Positions 27,254 to 36,154 of a stretch of DNA of 64,000 bases are shown here, in pieces; within the stretch, counting starts at the first letter, position 1, and every line of letters begins with the position of its first letter. The stretch is from an uncultured Lachnospiraceae bacterium (lineage in GTDB: Bacteria; Bacillota; Clostridia; Lachnospirales; Lachnospiraceae). The notes beneath the pieces are model-generated. The model was not told where the DNA came from and searched no databases. It worked only from the letters and a program-made list of their open reading frames with translations. A program made the position numbers and the translations under genes. The stretch is taken from contig CAMFDJ010000006.1 in assembly GCA_945949085.1 (NCBI GenBank), positions 1 to 64,000 on the forward strand, read 5' to 3'.

Positions 27254-27582
27254 GCTTCATCCCCCCATTGAAATGTTCCATCGCCGGCTTGTGTCTTAGG
27301 CGCACGTTTTCTTGTCTTTGTTTTTTCTAAGAAAGCAGAGGGCCTCTGTGTCATATCAGGAATGAGCAAATCCATGTTTTCTGCAAGGTCAAGTGCATGT
27401 AATAATTTTATAAAATTATTTAATTGGATATCTTCTCCATGTTCAAAATTCTGGATACATCTAAGTGATACGCCGGATTTACCGGCAAGTTCTTTTTGTG
27501 TCATAGGATACGCAATCCGATAATTCTTTATCCGCTCTCCCAGTCTCTGTATCATATTTTTTGAAGTTTCTATATAAGCCAT
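27250..27582 (-). CDS. hipB: HipB-like XRE-family antitoxin
   Basis: 110 residues with an HTH_3 domain (MTQKELAGKSGVSLRCIQNFEHG, about 27-49), probably the DNA-binding antitoxin and autorepressor of hipBA. The longer frame begins at 27666, inside a large palindrome. The ATG at 27582 has GAGGTG nine bases upstream and starts at MAYIETSKNM just before the conserved helix, so it is chosen. A basic tail (FLEKTKTRKRAPKTQ) follows the HTH. It lies directly upstream of hipA in the usual antitoxin-first order. Confidence 0.88.
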   Translation of the reverse strand: MAYIETSKNMIQRLGERIKNYRIAYPMTQKELAGKSGVSLRCIQNFEHGEDIQLNNFIKLLHALDLAENMDLLIPDMTQRPSAFLEKTKTRKRAPKTQAGDGTFQWGDEA

Positions 27583-27648
27583 ACCAGTCATCACCTCATA
27601 TTTAGAATCTCTGGTTTCAAGTTCTCTATTCAGAATACCACACACAAT

Positions 27649-27716
27649 AAAAAAGCGCAATATCATGCATATTATATATCTTTTTGTAATATAATATGCA
27701 CAATTTTGCGTTTTTT
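27649..27716. promoter_or_regulatory. large palindrome upstream of hipBA
   Basis: Near-perfect 68-base inverted repeat. Inner arms TGCATATTATAT and ATATAATATGCA (27666-27677, 27689-27700) are perfect, and outer arms AAAAAAGCGCAA and TTTTGCGTTTTTT are close. It lies between the recN 3' end and hipB. It could be the HipB operator, the terminator of the recN transcript (T-run on both strands), or both. Confidence 0.65.
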
Positions 27717-27752
27717 CATATCCTTATATTGGTTTAAAAAACAATACCTTCT

Positions 27753-27845
27753 TGCGGATGCATGAACTGCATAAGTCCTAAGCAGGCCGCTTCAGATAAA
27801 AACGGTCAATACCCTTTTGTCTTAGCTGCCAATTCTTTCAATTCT
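27753..27845. repeat. truncated repeat copy B2 plus right copy of recN-end direct repeat
   Basis: 27753-27789 is identical over 37 bases to 25703-25739 in copy B1. The rest of the B core is missing. 27813-27845 is the 33-base repeat that is also found at 25952-25984. The order and orientation of both segments match the left side of hipBA. Confidence 0.85.
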
Positions 27846-29491
27846 TTTGCGTTTGCAAGAACAGCCTCCGTGACGGTATCGCTTCCGAGAAGTCTTGCGA
27901 TCTCGCTAACTTCTCCGTCACCGTCAAGCTGCGTTACCTGCGTCTGTGTCTCATGTTCCGTCTGTCTTTTTTCAATCAGGTAATGCTGGTCAGCCATAGC
28001 AGCAATCTGTGGCAGATGGGTGATACAGATCACCTGATGCGCTCTGCCAAGTACTGCCAGTTTTTCCGAAACCTTCCACGCCGTTTTGCCGCTGATACCG
28101 GCATCAATCTCATCGAAGATCAGGCTCTCCGTCTCCTCCTGATCTGCCATGACAGCCTTAAGCGCCAGCATGATACGCGACAATTCGCCACCGCTTGCCA
28201 CCTGCGCAAGAGGTTTTAAAGCTTCTCCTGCATTTAAGGAAATCATGAAACGCACCGCGTCACTACCCTCTCGTGACAAATGCTGCTGCCCTCTTTCCAC
28301 CTGTGTTTCAAATGCGACATGTGCGAAATTCAGATCTGACAGCGCCTTGGTAAGTTCCTCAGAGAGCTTCTGCGCATGGGCAGTTCTGATTTCGGAAACC
28401 GTATCGCAGCAAGCGCACAGTTTCACTTCTGCAGCTTTCAGATCTGCCTGCAGTTTTTCTTTATATTGCTCAAAATTTTCAAATTTATCCAGATACGCCT
28501 GTCTGTCATCCCGATAATGCAAAATATCTTCAATGGTATTGCCGTATTTTTTCTTGAGATGATTCAAAAGATCCAGTCTGCTGATCACAAAGGCATATCG
28601 CTCTTCGTCCAGTGTCAGACCGTCCAGATAGCGCTGCAGATTTCTGATCGTCTCACGCAAAAGCTCTTCTGTCTGCAACAGACCATCCAAAGGTTCCTGT
28701 AATGTCTCATCATACGCCGCTGCGTCCTGCAGGCTTTTTCCGGCGGCAGAAATGAGCGCCGCAGCGCCTTCTCCGTCAAAGTTTTCCATGCAGGAAAGTG
28801 TTCTACCGACATTTTCTCCGATCACGCGGATATGCTCCATTTTTCGAAATTCCGCCTCGAGCGCATCGTCCTCACCGGAAACAGGGTTTGCCTCTGTAAT
28901 TTCACCTACTTCAAATTGCGCAAAAGAGATTTCCCGCTCTTTTCCTGCATCTGCCTCCAGCGCCTGTTGCAACTCTTTTTCAATTTTTTTGAACTTATCG
29001 TATGCGGCAGCTAACTTTTCCTTCGGTTCTACAAGCGCCTCACCGCAATAGGCATCCAAAAGCTCTCTGTGCTTTTTCTCCTGCAAAAGCACCTGACTGT
29101 CATGCTGTCCGTGAATATTGATGAGCAGCTCCGCCGCCTCGCGCATGATCTTTGCGCTTGTCGCCTCGCCGTTGATTCTAAGCGAGCTTTTCCCCGGCAT
29201 GATTCTGCGCTGCAGGGTGATGTACCCATCCTCAGTATAAATATCCAGCGCCTTTAATTTTTCTCTTGTCGTCTTGCTCTCCACAAAAAATTCCAGCTCT
29301 GCGTAGGCATATTCTGCACCGTTTCTGATGATGCTTTTATCTGCCTTGGCCCCGAGTGCCAGATGGATGGAATCGATCAGAATGGACTTCCCGGCTCCTG
29401 TTTCGCCTGTCAGAATATTCAGGTGATCCCCAAATTCTGCCTCCGACTCGTGGATCGTAGCGACATTTTTCACTTTGATTCTTTTTAACAT
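27806..29491 (-). CDS. recN: DNA repair protein RecN
   Basis: 561 residues, SMC-like ATPase for double-strand-break repair. Walker A GETGAGKSIL (about 29-38) follows the N-terminal IKVKNVATIHESEAEFG. The middle is coiled coil, and the C-terminal ABC signature VASGGELSRIMLALKAV and Walker B ESLIFDEIDAGISG are present. The full length and normal C-terminus show the gene itself is intact despite the duplicated 3' end beside hipBA. It is 38 bases downstream of argR in the conserved order. Confidence 0.96.
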   Translation of the reverse strand: MLKRIKVKNVATIHESEAEFGDHLNILTGETGAGKSILIDSIHLALGAKADKSIIRNGAEYAYAELEFFVESKTTREKLKALDIYTEDGYITLQRRIMPGKSSLRINGEATSAKIMREAAELLINIHGQHDSQVLLQEKKHRELLDAYCGEALVEPKEKLAAAYDKFKKIEKELQQALEADAGKEREISFAQFEVGEITEANPVSGEDDALEAEFRKMEHIRVIGENVGRTLSCMENFDGEGAAALISAAGKSLQDAAAYDETLQEPLDGLLQTEELLRETIRNLQRYLDGLTLDEERYAFVISRLDLLNHLKKKYGNTIEDILHYRDDRQAYLDKFENFEQYKEKLQADLKAAEVKLCACCDTVSEIRTAHAQKLSEELTKALSDLNFAHVAFETQVERGQQHLSREGSDAVRFMISLNAGEALKPLAQVASGGELSRIMLALKAVMADQEETESLIFDEIDAGISGKTAWKVSEKLAVLGRAHQVICITHLPQIAAMADQHYLIEKRQTEHETQTQVTQLDGDGEVSEIARLLGSDTVTEAVLANAKELKELAAKTKGY

Positions 29492-29529
29492 GCTGTTACC
29501 TCTTATGTTCTCCCAGACACTTTGACGCG

Positions 29530-29979
29530 TTATTCCAAAAGAAGCATAATCTGTTTCATGATTTCCTTCGTATCCTCCACCGAACGAATGGCCATCATGA
29601 TCGTGTCATCACCGGCAATGCTGCCGACGATCTGTGGATATTTCATCGCATCGATGGCGGCTGCGACTGCCATTGCCATACCTGATACGGTTTTTACCAC
29701 TAATATATTCTGTGCCATATCCATGGAAACAAATCCTTCCTTCAGGACATTCACATATTTGGAGGAAAGATGTTTTTCATCTGCATGGAACAGGACGTAT
29801 TTCTGATGTCCGCTCCCGGCAGGCACTTTGGAAAGCTTGAGCTTTTTGATATCGCGCGACACGGTTGCCTGTGTCACGGAAAAGCCCTGTTCCATGAGCA
29901 GCTTTGCAAGCTGCTGCTGCGTTTCCACGTCTCTGCTTTCAATAATTTTAATAATTGCATCCTGTCTTTTTTTACTCAT
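29530..29979 (-). CDS. argR: arginine repressor
   Basis: 149-residue ArgR/AhrC protein. The N-terminal winged helix contains QATVSRDIKKL, and the C-terminal hexamerisation and arginine-binding domain has IVGSIAGDDTIMMAI. It senses arginine and controls arginine synthesis and catabolism genes. Upstream starts at 29991 (GTG) and 29985 (ATG) are possible; MSKKRQDAI at 29979 fits the family best. It overlaps the end of nadK. Confidence 0.95.
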   Translation of the reverse strand: MSKKRQDAIIKIIESRDVETQQQLAKLLMEQGFSVTQATVSRDIKKLKLSKVPAGSGHQKYVLFHADEKHLSSKYVNVLKEGFVSMDMAQNILVVKTVSGMAMAVAAAIDAMKYPQIVGSIAGDDTIMMAIRSVEDTKEIMKQIMLLLE

Positions 29980-30826
29980 GCCCATTCTCACTCATTTTTT
30001 TATGCAAAGTTTCTAAAAAGCTCACTTTTCTCATGCGCAGCAGTTTTATGAACTGGGCAGACTTTCGCATACAGATACGGTCTCCCGCCTGCAGGCGAAA
30101 TGCCATGCTGCCGTCAAAGTTAACCTCCGCCTGGGATACCTGACCGTTTCTGCCGGATCCTATGACGATCTCTACCACGTCATCTGCGGAGAGCACAATG
30201 CTTCTGGCGCTTAAGGTATGTGGACAGATCGGTGTCATCACCATAAGCTGTGCCATCGGCTCCACAATCGGTCCGCCCGCCGACATGTTATAGCCGGTAG
30301 AACCGGTCGGCGTTGCGACGATCATTCCGTCCGCCTGATAGCGATTTAGGAGCTGTCCGTTGACGATGACTTCATAAGGAAGTACCATGAGCGGTCCAAA
30401 GCGGTTTACTACAATATCATTGAGCGCATGTGTGCCAAATACGGTTTTTCCTCCGCGGATGACCTCTCCGTCAAGGAGCATGCGTTTTTCCGTCTCATAT
30501 TCATCTGCGATCAGCCTGTCAAGGCATAAAAACGCATCGTTTTCTTCCACCTCAGCCAGAAATCCCAGTGTGCCGAGGTTGATTCCAAGCAGCGGAATAT
30601 TTGCCTCTGCCGTCTCCCGTGCCGCGCGAAGAAGTGTCCCATCACCGCCCAGCACCAAAATACAGTCTCCGCCGTCGGAAACATCCATTTCTCCGCCGGA
30701 GAGTGTCTCATCATGGAGAAGCATTTTGACGCTGCAACCTTTGCTTTCCAGATAGGTGCGGATTTTATTTGTCAGCGCAAGCTGTGGATCCTTTTTCAGA
30801 TTGGTGAAAATGTAAAAATTTTTCAT
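29972..30826 (-). CDS. nadK: NAD kinase
   Basis: 284 residues. It phosphorylates NAD to NADP. The GGDGT motif is in LVLGGDGTLLRAARE, followed by GINLGTLGFLAEVE and the NADP-kinase signature GSTGYNMSAGGPIVEP. Its ATG overlaps the tlyA stop (ATGA), so it is translationally coupled to tlyA. The order tlyA-nadK-argR-recN is typical of Clostridia. Confidence 0.96.
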   Translation of the reverse strand: MKNFYIFTNLKKDPQLALTNKIRTYLESKGCSVKMLLHDETLSGGEMDVSDGGDCILVLGGDGTLLRAARETAEANIPLLGINLGTLGFLAEVEENDAFLCLDRLIADEYETEKRMLLDGEVIRGGKTVFGTHALNDIVVNRFGPLMVLPYEVIVNGQLLNRYQADGMIVATPTGSTGYNMSAGGPIVEPMAQLMVMTPICPHTLSARSIVLSADDVVEIVIGSGRNGQVSQAEVNFDGSMAFRLQAGDRICMRKSAQFIKLLRMRKVSFLETLHKKMSENGHE

Positions 30827-31629
30827 GAAAGTTTCCCGTGAGCAGCCTGCACTACTCCCTCAATGAGGGAAAGACATGCGTCCTGCTCTTTTCCCGTCTC
30901 TTTTTGCATATACAACAGATACTCTATATTGCCCTCCGGTCCTTTGATCGGCGAGAAATCCAGACCCAGAATCCGAAAGCCAAGTCCGGCTGCAAACAGC
31001 ATGACTTTTTCTGCGACTTCCTTATGTACGTTTTCATCTGTGACAACGCCTTTCTTGCCCACTTTATCCTTGCCTGCCTCAAATTGTGGTTTGATCAGGA
31101 CAACCATCTGCGCAGTTTCTTTTAAAAGCGCATACGCAGGCTCCAGAATCTTGGTCAGGGAGATAAAGGAAACGTCACAGGAGGCAAAATCGACCTGCTC
31201 GGGCAGGGAATCCTTCGTCATATAGCGGAAGTTTGTCTTTTCCATACAGACAACGCGCTCGTCATTGCGAAGCTTCCAGTCGAGCTGTCCGTGCCCGACA
31301 TCCACCGCATAGACCTTTGCCGCGCCGTTTTGCAGCATACAGTCTGTAAAGCCTCCCGTGGAAGCGCCGATATCCAGGCAGGTCTTTCCCTTAAGGTCGA
31401 TGGGGAACACTTTGAGCGCTTTTTCCAGCTTCAGTCCCCCTCTGCTGACATAGGGAAGTGTGTCTCCCCGCACTTCAATCTTTACTTTTTCCTCATTTAC
31501 CATGGTTCCCGCTTTGTCTTCCTTCTGTCCGTCCACATAGACGATTCCCGACATCAGAATGGCTTTTGCCTTTTCCCGCGAAGGCGCAAAGCCTTGTTTT
31601 ACCAGTAATACATCCAGTCTTTCTTTCAT
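30823..31629 (-). CDS. tlyA: TlyA-family rRNA methyltransferase / hemolysin-like
   Basis: 268 residues. An N-terminal S4 RNA-binding domain (MKERLDVLLVKQGFAPSREKAK) is followed by an FtsJ-like methyltransferase domain with CLDIGASTGGFTDCML as the SAM-binding loop. In mycobacteria TlyA 2'-O-methylates rRNA; a pore-forming role is also claimed in some species. The ATG at 31629 starts at the conserved MKERLD and has AGGAAACAGG before it; the frame is open to 31665. Confidence 0.93.
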   Translation of the reverse strand: MKERLDVLLVKQGFAPSREKAKAILMSGIVYVDGQKEDKAGTMVNEEKVKIEVRGDTLPYVSRGGLKLEKALKVFPIDLKGKTCLDIGASTGGFTDCMLQNGAAKVYAVDVGHGQLDWKLRNDERVVCMEKTNFRYMTKDSLPEQVDFASCDVSFISLTKILEPAYALLKETAQMVVLIKPQFEAGKDKVGKKGVVTDENVHKEVAEKVMLFAAGLGFRILGLDFSPIKGPEGNIEYLLYMQKETGKEQDACLSLIEGVVQAAHGKLS

Positions 31630-31660
31630 CCTGTTTCCTACAACTCTCTTTTCTGCCACT

Positions 31661-31920
31661 CGCATCTCGCACTAGGTAAGCGCGAGGCAGTTTTCTTGCT
31701 TTGCACCTCGCACTATGTAAGCGTCGGCATTTTCTTGCTTTGCACCTCGCACTAGGTAAGCGTCGGCATTTTCTTGCTTTGCATCTCGCACTAGGTAAGC
31801 GTCGGCAGTCCGCTTGCGCTGCACCTGTCACGTAGCGGTACTAAGGCTCGAAAGAACCGAGCCTAAGTACCGACGCTCCAGCTGGGTGCTCTGCCTCGTG
31901 CTTACCTAGTGTGCGCTGCT
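31661..31920. repeat. 39-41 bp tandem repeats followed by a long hairpin
   Basis: Four direct units starting CTCGCACTAGGTAAGCG at about 31666, 31707, 31746 and 31785. They are followed by a hairpin CGGTACTAAGGCTCG/CGAGCCTAAGTACCG with one mismatch (31814-31874) and an inverted copy of the unit head (GCTTACCTAGTG, about 31900-31911). The hairpin resembles the stem of repeats B1 and B3. The block fills the 302-base gap between dxs and tlyA. A minus-strand frame reads 13-residue repeats (CRRLPSARCKARK), judged a by-product. Confidence 0.8.
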
Positions 31921-31931
31921 CGAGACATTAC

Positions 31932-33806
31932 TCACAACTCGCTTTTCTGCCATGTTTCCATGATGCGCGCTGCAATCGTATCCGCATCAATTCCGACTTC
32001 TTTTTTCAAAAGCTCGACATTGCCGTGCTCCACATAGTCATCCGGCAGCGCGATATGCAATACCTGCACGTCCAGTTTCTGACCTGTCACATAGTCAAGC
32101 ACCTTTTCACCATAACCGCCGGAAAGCACATTTTCCTCCATAGTCACAAGCAGTTTGTGGTCTTTTGCCGCATCTCTGACGGCCTCCTCGTCTATGGGTT
32201 TGACAAATCTTGCATTGACAATGGAGCAATGCGCATAGCCTTTTTCGGCAAGCTTTTTCTTAACCGTTTCCGCAGTCGCAACCATACTGCCAACTGCAAA
32301 CAGCGCGATCTCACTCTCACGATAAATCCATTCTGCCTTGCCAAGTATGATCGGCGTGCGATATTCCTTCAGACCGTCATACGCTGTGCCTCTCGGATAT
32401 CGGATGGCAATCGGATATCCAAAATCAACCGCAAATTTGAGCATATCGGAAAGCTCCCATTTATTCTTCGGTGCCATGATATGCATATTCGGTATGCTTG
32501 ACAGGAAAGATAAATCAAAAATTCCCTGGTGTGTCTCTCCGTCGCTTCCCACAAGGCCTGCCCTGTCAATGGCAAATACGACGGGAAGGTTCTGAATACA
32601 GACATCATGAAGGATCTGATCATATGCCCGCTGGAGGAAGGAGGAATAAATCGCTACCACCGGCTTCATGCCGCCTGCTGCCAGTCCTGCGGCAAAGGTC
32701 ACCGCATGCTCCTCCGCAATGCCGACATCAAAAAATCTGTCCGGATATCTGTTTTTGAAGCGCTTGAGTCCCGTTCCGTCCGGCATGGCTGCTGTGATGG
32801 CAACCACCTTTTCATCGCGCTCACCGAGCTTATTCATAACAGTCGCAAAGACGTCCGTATAGTTTGCCTTTGTCTTTTCGTTCTTGGGAAGTCCCGTCTC
32901 AATGTCGAACGGTTCTGCCCCGTGAAATCTCGCCGGGTGTCTCTCTGCCGGCTGATAGCCCTTACCCTTCTGCGTCATGACATGGATCAGGACGGCACCG
33001 CGCACGCGCCTTGCCTCATGGATGACCTTGACAAGTCCCATGATATCATGACCGTCTACAGGTCCTAAGTATTTGATTCCCATATCCTCAAAAAACATAC
33101 CGGGAATCACCAGCTGTTTTAAACCGTTTTTGGCATTCTGGATCTTTTTGACAATCGGCGCACCGAACCGTGGCATCTCCAATAATCTGTAGTAAATGCT
33201 GTCCTTGAGATTCAAATATTTGGCATCCGTACGAATGGAATTGAGGTAGGTAGAAACACCGCCGACATTCTCCGAGATGGACATGTTATTATCATTCAGG
33301 ATGATAATGTAATTCGTCTCAAGTCTGGCTGCATTATTGAGTGCCTCATATGCCATACCGCCTGTCAGTGATCCGTCACCGATCACCGCAACGACCGTAG
33401 AATCTCCGCCCGACAGATCCCTTGCCTTGACGAGACCGAGTCCTGCCGAAATGGACGTTGAGCTGTGTCCTGTATCAAAGCAGTCGCAGTCGCTCTCCTT
33501 GCGCTTTGGGAAACCGCTCATGCCGCCAAATTTGCGTAAGTTCTCAAATCCGTCTCTGCGTCCGGTCAGGATTTTATGCGTATAGGACTGGTGTCCCACA
33601 TCCCAGACAATCTTATCCTCCGGCAAGGTAAGAGCCAGATGCAGCGCCATTGTCAGCTCTACAGCGCCGAGATTAGACCCCAAATGTCCGCCTGACTTGC
33701 TGATCTTTTCAATCAGGAAATCCCGGATCTCCTGCGCGAGTTCATCCAGCTCCTGTGGATCCACTTCCTTGATATCATTCGCTTTCGTAATTGTATCCAG
33801 TATCAT
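31932..33806 (-). CDS. dxs: 1-deoxy-D-xylulose-5-phosphate synthase
   Basis: 624 residues, transketolase-like. It condenses pyruvate and glyceraldehyde-3-phosphate, the entry to the MEP isoprenoid pathway. The thiamine diphosphate motif is GDGSLTGGMAYEALNNAA to LNDNNMSI (about 150-185), and the catalytic His lies in SKSGGHLGSNLG. The C-terminal third has YSSFLQRAYDQILHDV. It starts 15 bases after ispA stops, so prenyl-chain and precursor synthesis are co-transcribed. Confidence 0.96.
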   Translation of the reverse strand: MILDTITKANDIKEVDPQELDELAQEIRDFLIEKISKSGGHLGSNLGAVELTMALHLALTLPEDKIVWDVGHQSYTHKILTGRRDGFENLRKFGGMSGFPKRKESDCDCFDTGHSSTSISAGLGLVKARDLSGGDSTVVAVIGDGSLTGGMAYEALNNAARLETNYIIILNDNNMSISENVGGVSTYLNSIRTDAKYLNLKDSIYYRLLEMPRFGAPIVKKIQNAKNGLKQLVIPGMFFEDMGIKYLGPVDGHDIMGLVKVIHEARRVRGAVLIHVMTQKGKGYQPAERHPARFHGAEPFDIETGLPKNEKTKANYTDVFATVMNKLGERDEKVVAITAAMPDGTGLKRFKNRYPDRFFDVGIAEEHAVTFAAGLAAGGMKPVVAIYSSFLQRAYDQILHDVCIQNLPVVFAIDRAGLVGSDGETHQGIFDLSFLSSIPNMHIMAPKNKWELSDMLKFAVDFGYPIAIRYPRGTAYDGLKEYRTPIILGKAEWIYRESEIALFAVGSMVATAETVKKKLAEKGYAHCSIVNARFVKPIDEEAVRDAAKDHKLLVTMEENVLSGGYGEKVLDYVTGQKLDVQVLHIALPDDYVEHGNVELLKKEVGIDADTIAARIMETWQKSEL

Positions 33807-33821
33807 TGTATATCCCCATCC

Positions 33822-34715
33822 TTATTTTGTCCGATTGATCAGACTCTCCACCAGCGCAGTGAGGAAAGCATGCTCTCCCGGTATCTGCGCAAGAAGTGAC
33901 AATGCCTCATGCGACAGACTTGCCACATCCTCCTTTGCCTTTGTCAGGTCAGTCAGCGTGACATAGGTAGTCTTGTGATTTTTTTCATCACTTCCAATGG
34001 GTTTGCCGAGCTCCTCCATGGTACCTGTCACGTCCAGAATATCATCCTGGATCTGGAATGCAATGCCGACGTTTCTGCCGATTTTTTCCATTTTAGCCAC
34101 ATCACTCTGATCAGCTCCCGCTAAAATCGCACCAATCATCAGTGCCGCCTGGATCAGCGCTGCCGTCTTATTCTCATGAATGAACATAAGCTCGTCCATG
34201 GTAAGGTCTCTCTCTGCTTCTTCTGCCTCGATATCTGCCACCTGACCGCCTACCATGCCAAATACACCGCTCTTTTTTCCGAGTACCATAAGCGCCTGCT
34301 CTGCCGCTACGCTTCCCGGCTGCATGACAAAGGCCTTTGCCGCCGTCTCAAATGCCAGGTTCAAAAGTCCGTCTCCCGCCAGAATCGCCATGGCTTCCCC
34401 ATACACCACATGGGTCGTTTTCATGCCTCTTCTGTATTCGTCATTGTCCATAGCCTCCAGATCATCGTGGACCAGAGAATAGGTATGGATCATCTCAAGC
34501 GCCGCCATAAAAGGCTCAATCACCGCCGTCTGTCCGCCAAACATCTCATAGGAAGCCTGCATCAGAATCGGGCGAAGTCTTTTGCCGCCTGCTTTCACGC
34601 TGTAATTCATCGCCTCAAAAACAGTCTTCTGATTGCCTTCTTCCTTTGGCAGATAACGATAGATGATTCTCTCTGCCATTTGTGTCTTTTGCGCCAGCTC
34701 TTCCTTAAAATTCAT
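33822..34715 (-). CDS. ispA: polyprenyl (farnesyl/geranyl) diphosphate synthase
   Basis: 297 residues. The two aspartate-rich motifs are seen: HDDLEAMDND (first) and QDDILD (second), with GGKRLRP near the start. It makes short-chain prenyl diphosphates from IPP and DMAPP. The frame extends upstream to 34766, but the ATG at 34715 has GGGAG six bases before it and matches the family start. It overlaps xseB by 11 bases. Confidence 0.95.
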   Translation of the reverse strand: MNFKEELAQKTQMAERIIYRYLPKEEGNQKTVFEAMNYSVKAGGKRLRPILMQASYEMFGGQTAVIEPFMAALEMIHTYSLVHDDLEAMDNDEYRRGMKTTHVVYGEAMAILAGDGLLNLAFETAAKAFVMQPGSVAAEQALMVLGKKSGVFGMVGGQVADIEAEEAERDLTMDELMFIHENKTAALIQAALMIGAILAGADQSDVAKMEKIGRNVGIAFQIQDDILDVTGTMEELGKPIGSDEKNHKTTYVTLTDLTKAKEDVASLSHEALSLLAQIPGEHAFLTALVESLINRTK

Positions 34716-34950
34716 CCGTCTCTCCCTCTGCAGACAGCACCTGCACTTCCTTTTCGATTCTGTCAATCTGCTCGTTACAATATTTTACAAGTTCCATTCC
34801 GGCTTTGTAGCTTTCAAAGGAATCCGCCAGTGACATCTGCGGATCCTCCATCTTTCCGATTGTCTGCTCTAATCTTTCAAATGCTTCCTCCAGCGTCAGT
34901 TGTTCTGCCTTGTCTGTTTCTTCTGCCATCAGCTGCTTTTCTTCACTCAT
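34705..34950 (-). CDS. xseB: exodeoxyribonuclease VII small subunit
   Basis: 81 residues, mostly helical: LTLEEAFERLEQTIGKMED and LADSFESYKAGMELVKYCNEQID are the conserved parts. It pairs in several copies with XseA in exonuclease VII. It overlaps xseA by 8 bases and ispA by 11. The N-terminal extension before LTLEEAFERLE is short and charged. Confidence 0.94.
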   Translation of the reverse strand: MSEEKQLMAEETDKAEQLTLEEAFERLEQTIGKMEDPQMSLADSFESYKAGMELVKYCNEQIDRIEKEVQVLSAEGETDEF

Positions 34951-36154
34951 AATTACTCTCCTCTATCTGCTCCACGGTTGCGCGGACTGTTGCATTTTTC
35001 AAATAGATCGTCATATGGTCACCCGTATGAAGCGCTCTGCCGTCTGTGATGGCTCCGCCGCTCTCATCCGTCACGTAGGCATAACCGCTGCCAAGCCGTT
35101 TCAGTGGGGAAACAGCCGAAAGATGTGCGCTGTCAACCTGAAGCCTGTGCTTTGCCTGTGCCAGTTTTCCTTCCATCACACTGCCAAGTGTTTCCTCCAT
35201 GGAAAGGATACGCATACGTTTCTCCCGTATTATGGCTGCCGGCGATAAAGCCTGCAGACGAAGCTGATATTGTCTGGTCTGCATGCGCGAAAACTGCAGC
35301 TTTCTGTCCAAAGCCTGCGCAAGCGCATCTCTGTAACCTTCCATCTGCAGAAGAAGCTGCATGATATCACACACCGCAAGCTCTGCTGCCGCTGAAGGCG
35401 TGGGCGCACGCAGATCAGCCACATAATCGATGATGGTCGTATCCGTCTCATGACCTACCGCAGAAATAATGGGAATCCTGCAGTCAAACACAGCCTGCGC
35501 CACCTCTTTTGAATTAAAAGCCCAGAGATCCTCGATACTGCCACCGCCTCTTCCGACGATCATGACATCGACATTTTGGCGTTCCAGTTCCCTGATTCCC
35601 CTGACAATGCTGGGGACTGCATACTCCCCCTGAACAATTGCCGGATACAGGATAATCTGCACATAGGGATTTCTGCGCTTCGACACCTGTATGATATCCC
35701 GGATCGCCGCTCCTGTCTGTGCAGTCACAACGCCGACGCGCTTTGCGTACCTTGGTATCTGCTGTTTATACTCAGGTGCAAACATCCCCATTTCTTCGAG
35801 TTCTCTCTTGAGCCTTTCAAACTGCTCATAGAGCGCTCCGCCGCCCGCAAGTGCAACCTGCTTTGCATAGAGCTGATATCTGCCGTCCCGCACAAAAACA
35901 TCAATATTTCCTCCGGCGATGACCTGCTGACCATCCTCCATCCGAAAATCAAGGCCTCGTCTGTCCGAAGCAAACATCACACATGAAATTGCAGCCCCAA
36001 CATCTTTCAGAGTGAAATAAATATGTCCTGAGCTGTGGTATTTCACATTGCTCAGTTCACCCTTAATCAAAATGGAACTGCATAAAAAATCCTGTGAGAT
36101 CATATTCTTGATGTAGCTGTTTACCTGACTGACGGAATATACATTCTGTTTCAT
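34943..36154 (-). CDS. xseA: exodeoxyribonuclease VII large subunit
   Basis: 403 residues. An N-terminal OB-fold domain (YSVSQVNSYIKNMI to KDVGAAISCVMF) is followed by the catalytic domain with VGVVTAQTGAAIRDI and GRGGGSIEDLWAFNSKEVAQAV. It degrades single-stranded DNA from both ends in recombination and repair. Its ATG overlaps the nusB stop (TAATG), keeping the nusB-xseA-xseB coupling. Confidence 0.96.
   Translation of the reverse strand: MKQNVYSVSQVNSYIKNMISQDFLCSSILIKGELSNVKYHSSGHIYFTLKDVGAAISCVMFASDRRGLDFRMEDGQQVIAGGNIDVFVRDGRYQLYAKQVALAGGGALYEQFERLKRELEEMGMFAPEYKQQIPRYAKRVGVVTAQTGAAIRDIIQVSKRRNPYVQIILYPAIVQGEYAVPSIVRGIRELERQNVDVMIVGRGGGSIEDLWAFNSKEVAQAVFDCRIPIISAVGHETDTTIIDYVADLRAPTPSAAAELAVCDIMQLLLQMEGYRDALAQALDRKLQFSRMQTRQYQLRLQALSPAAIIREKRMRILSMEETLGSVMEGKLAQAKHRLQVDSAHLSAVSPLKRLGSGYAYVTDESGGAITDGRALHTGDHMTIYLKNATVRATVEQIEESNYE

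Noticed and set aside
31493..31831. 112-codon minus-strand frame with 13-residue Arg/Lys/Cys repeats
   Set aside because: It is created by the 39-bp tandem DNA repeats and overlaps the start of tlyA in another frame; no ribosome binding site.
31661..31831. Possible CRISPR array
   Set aside because: The units are joined head to tail with no unique spacers, and no cas genes are present.
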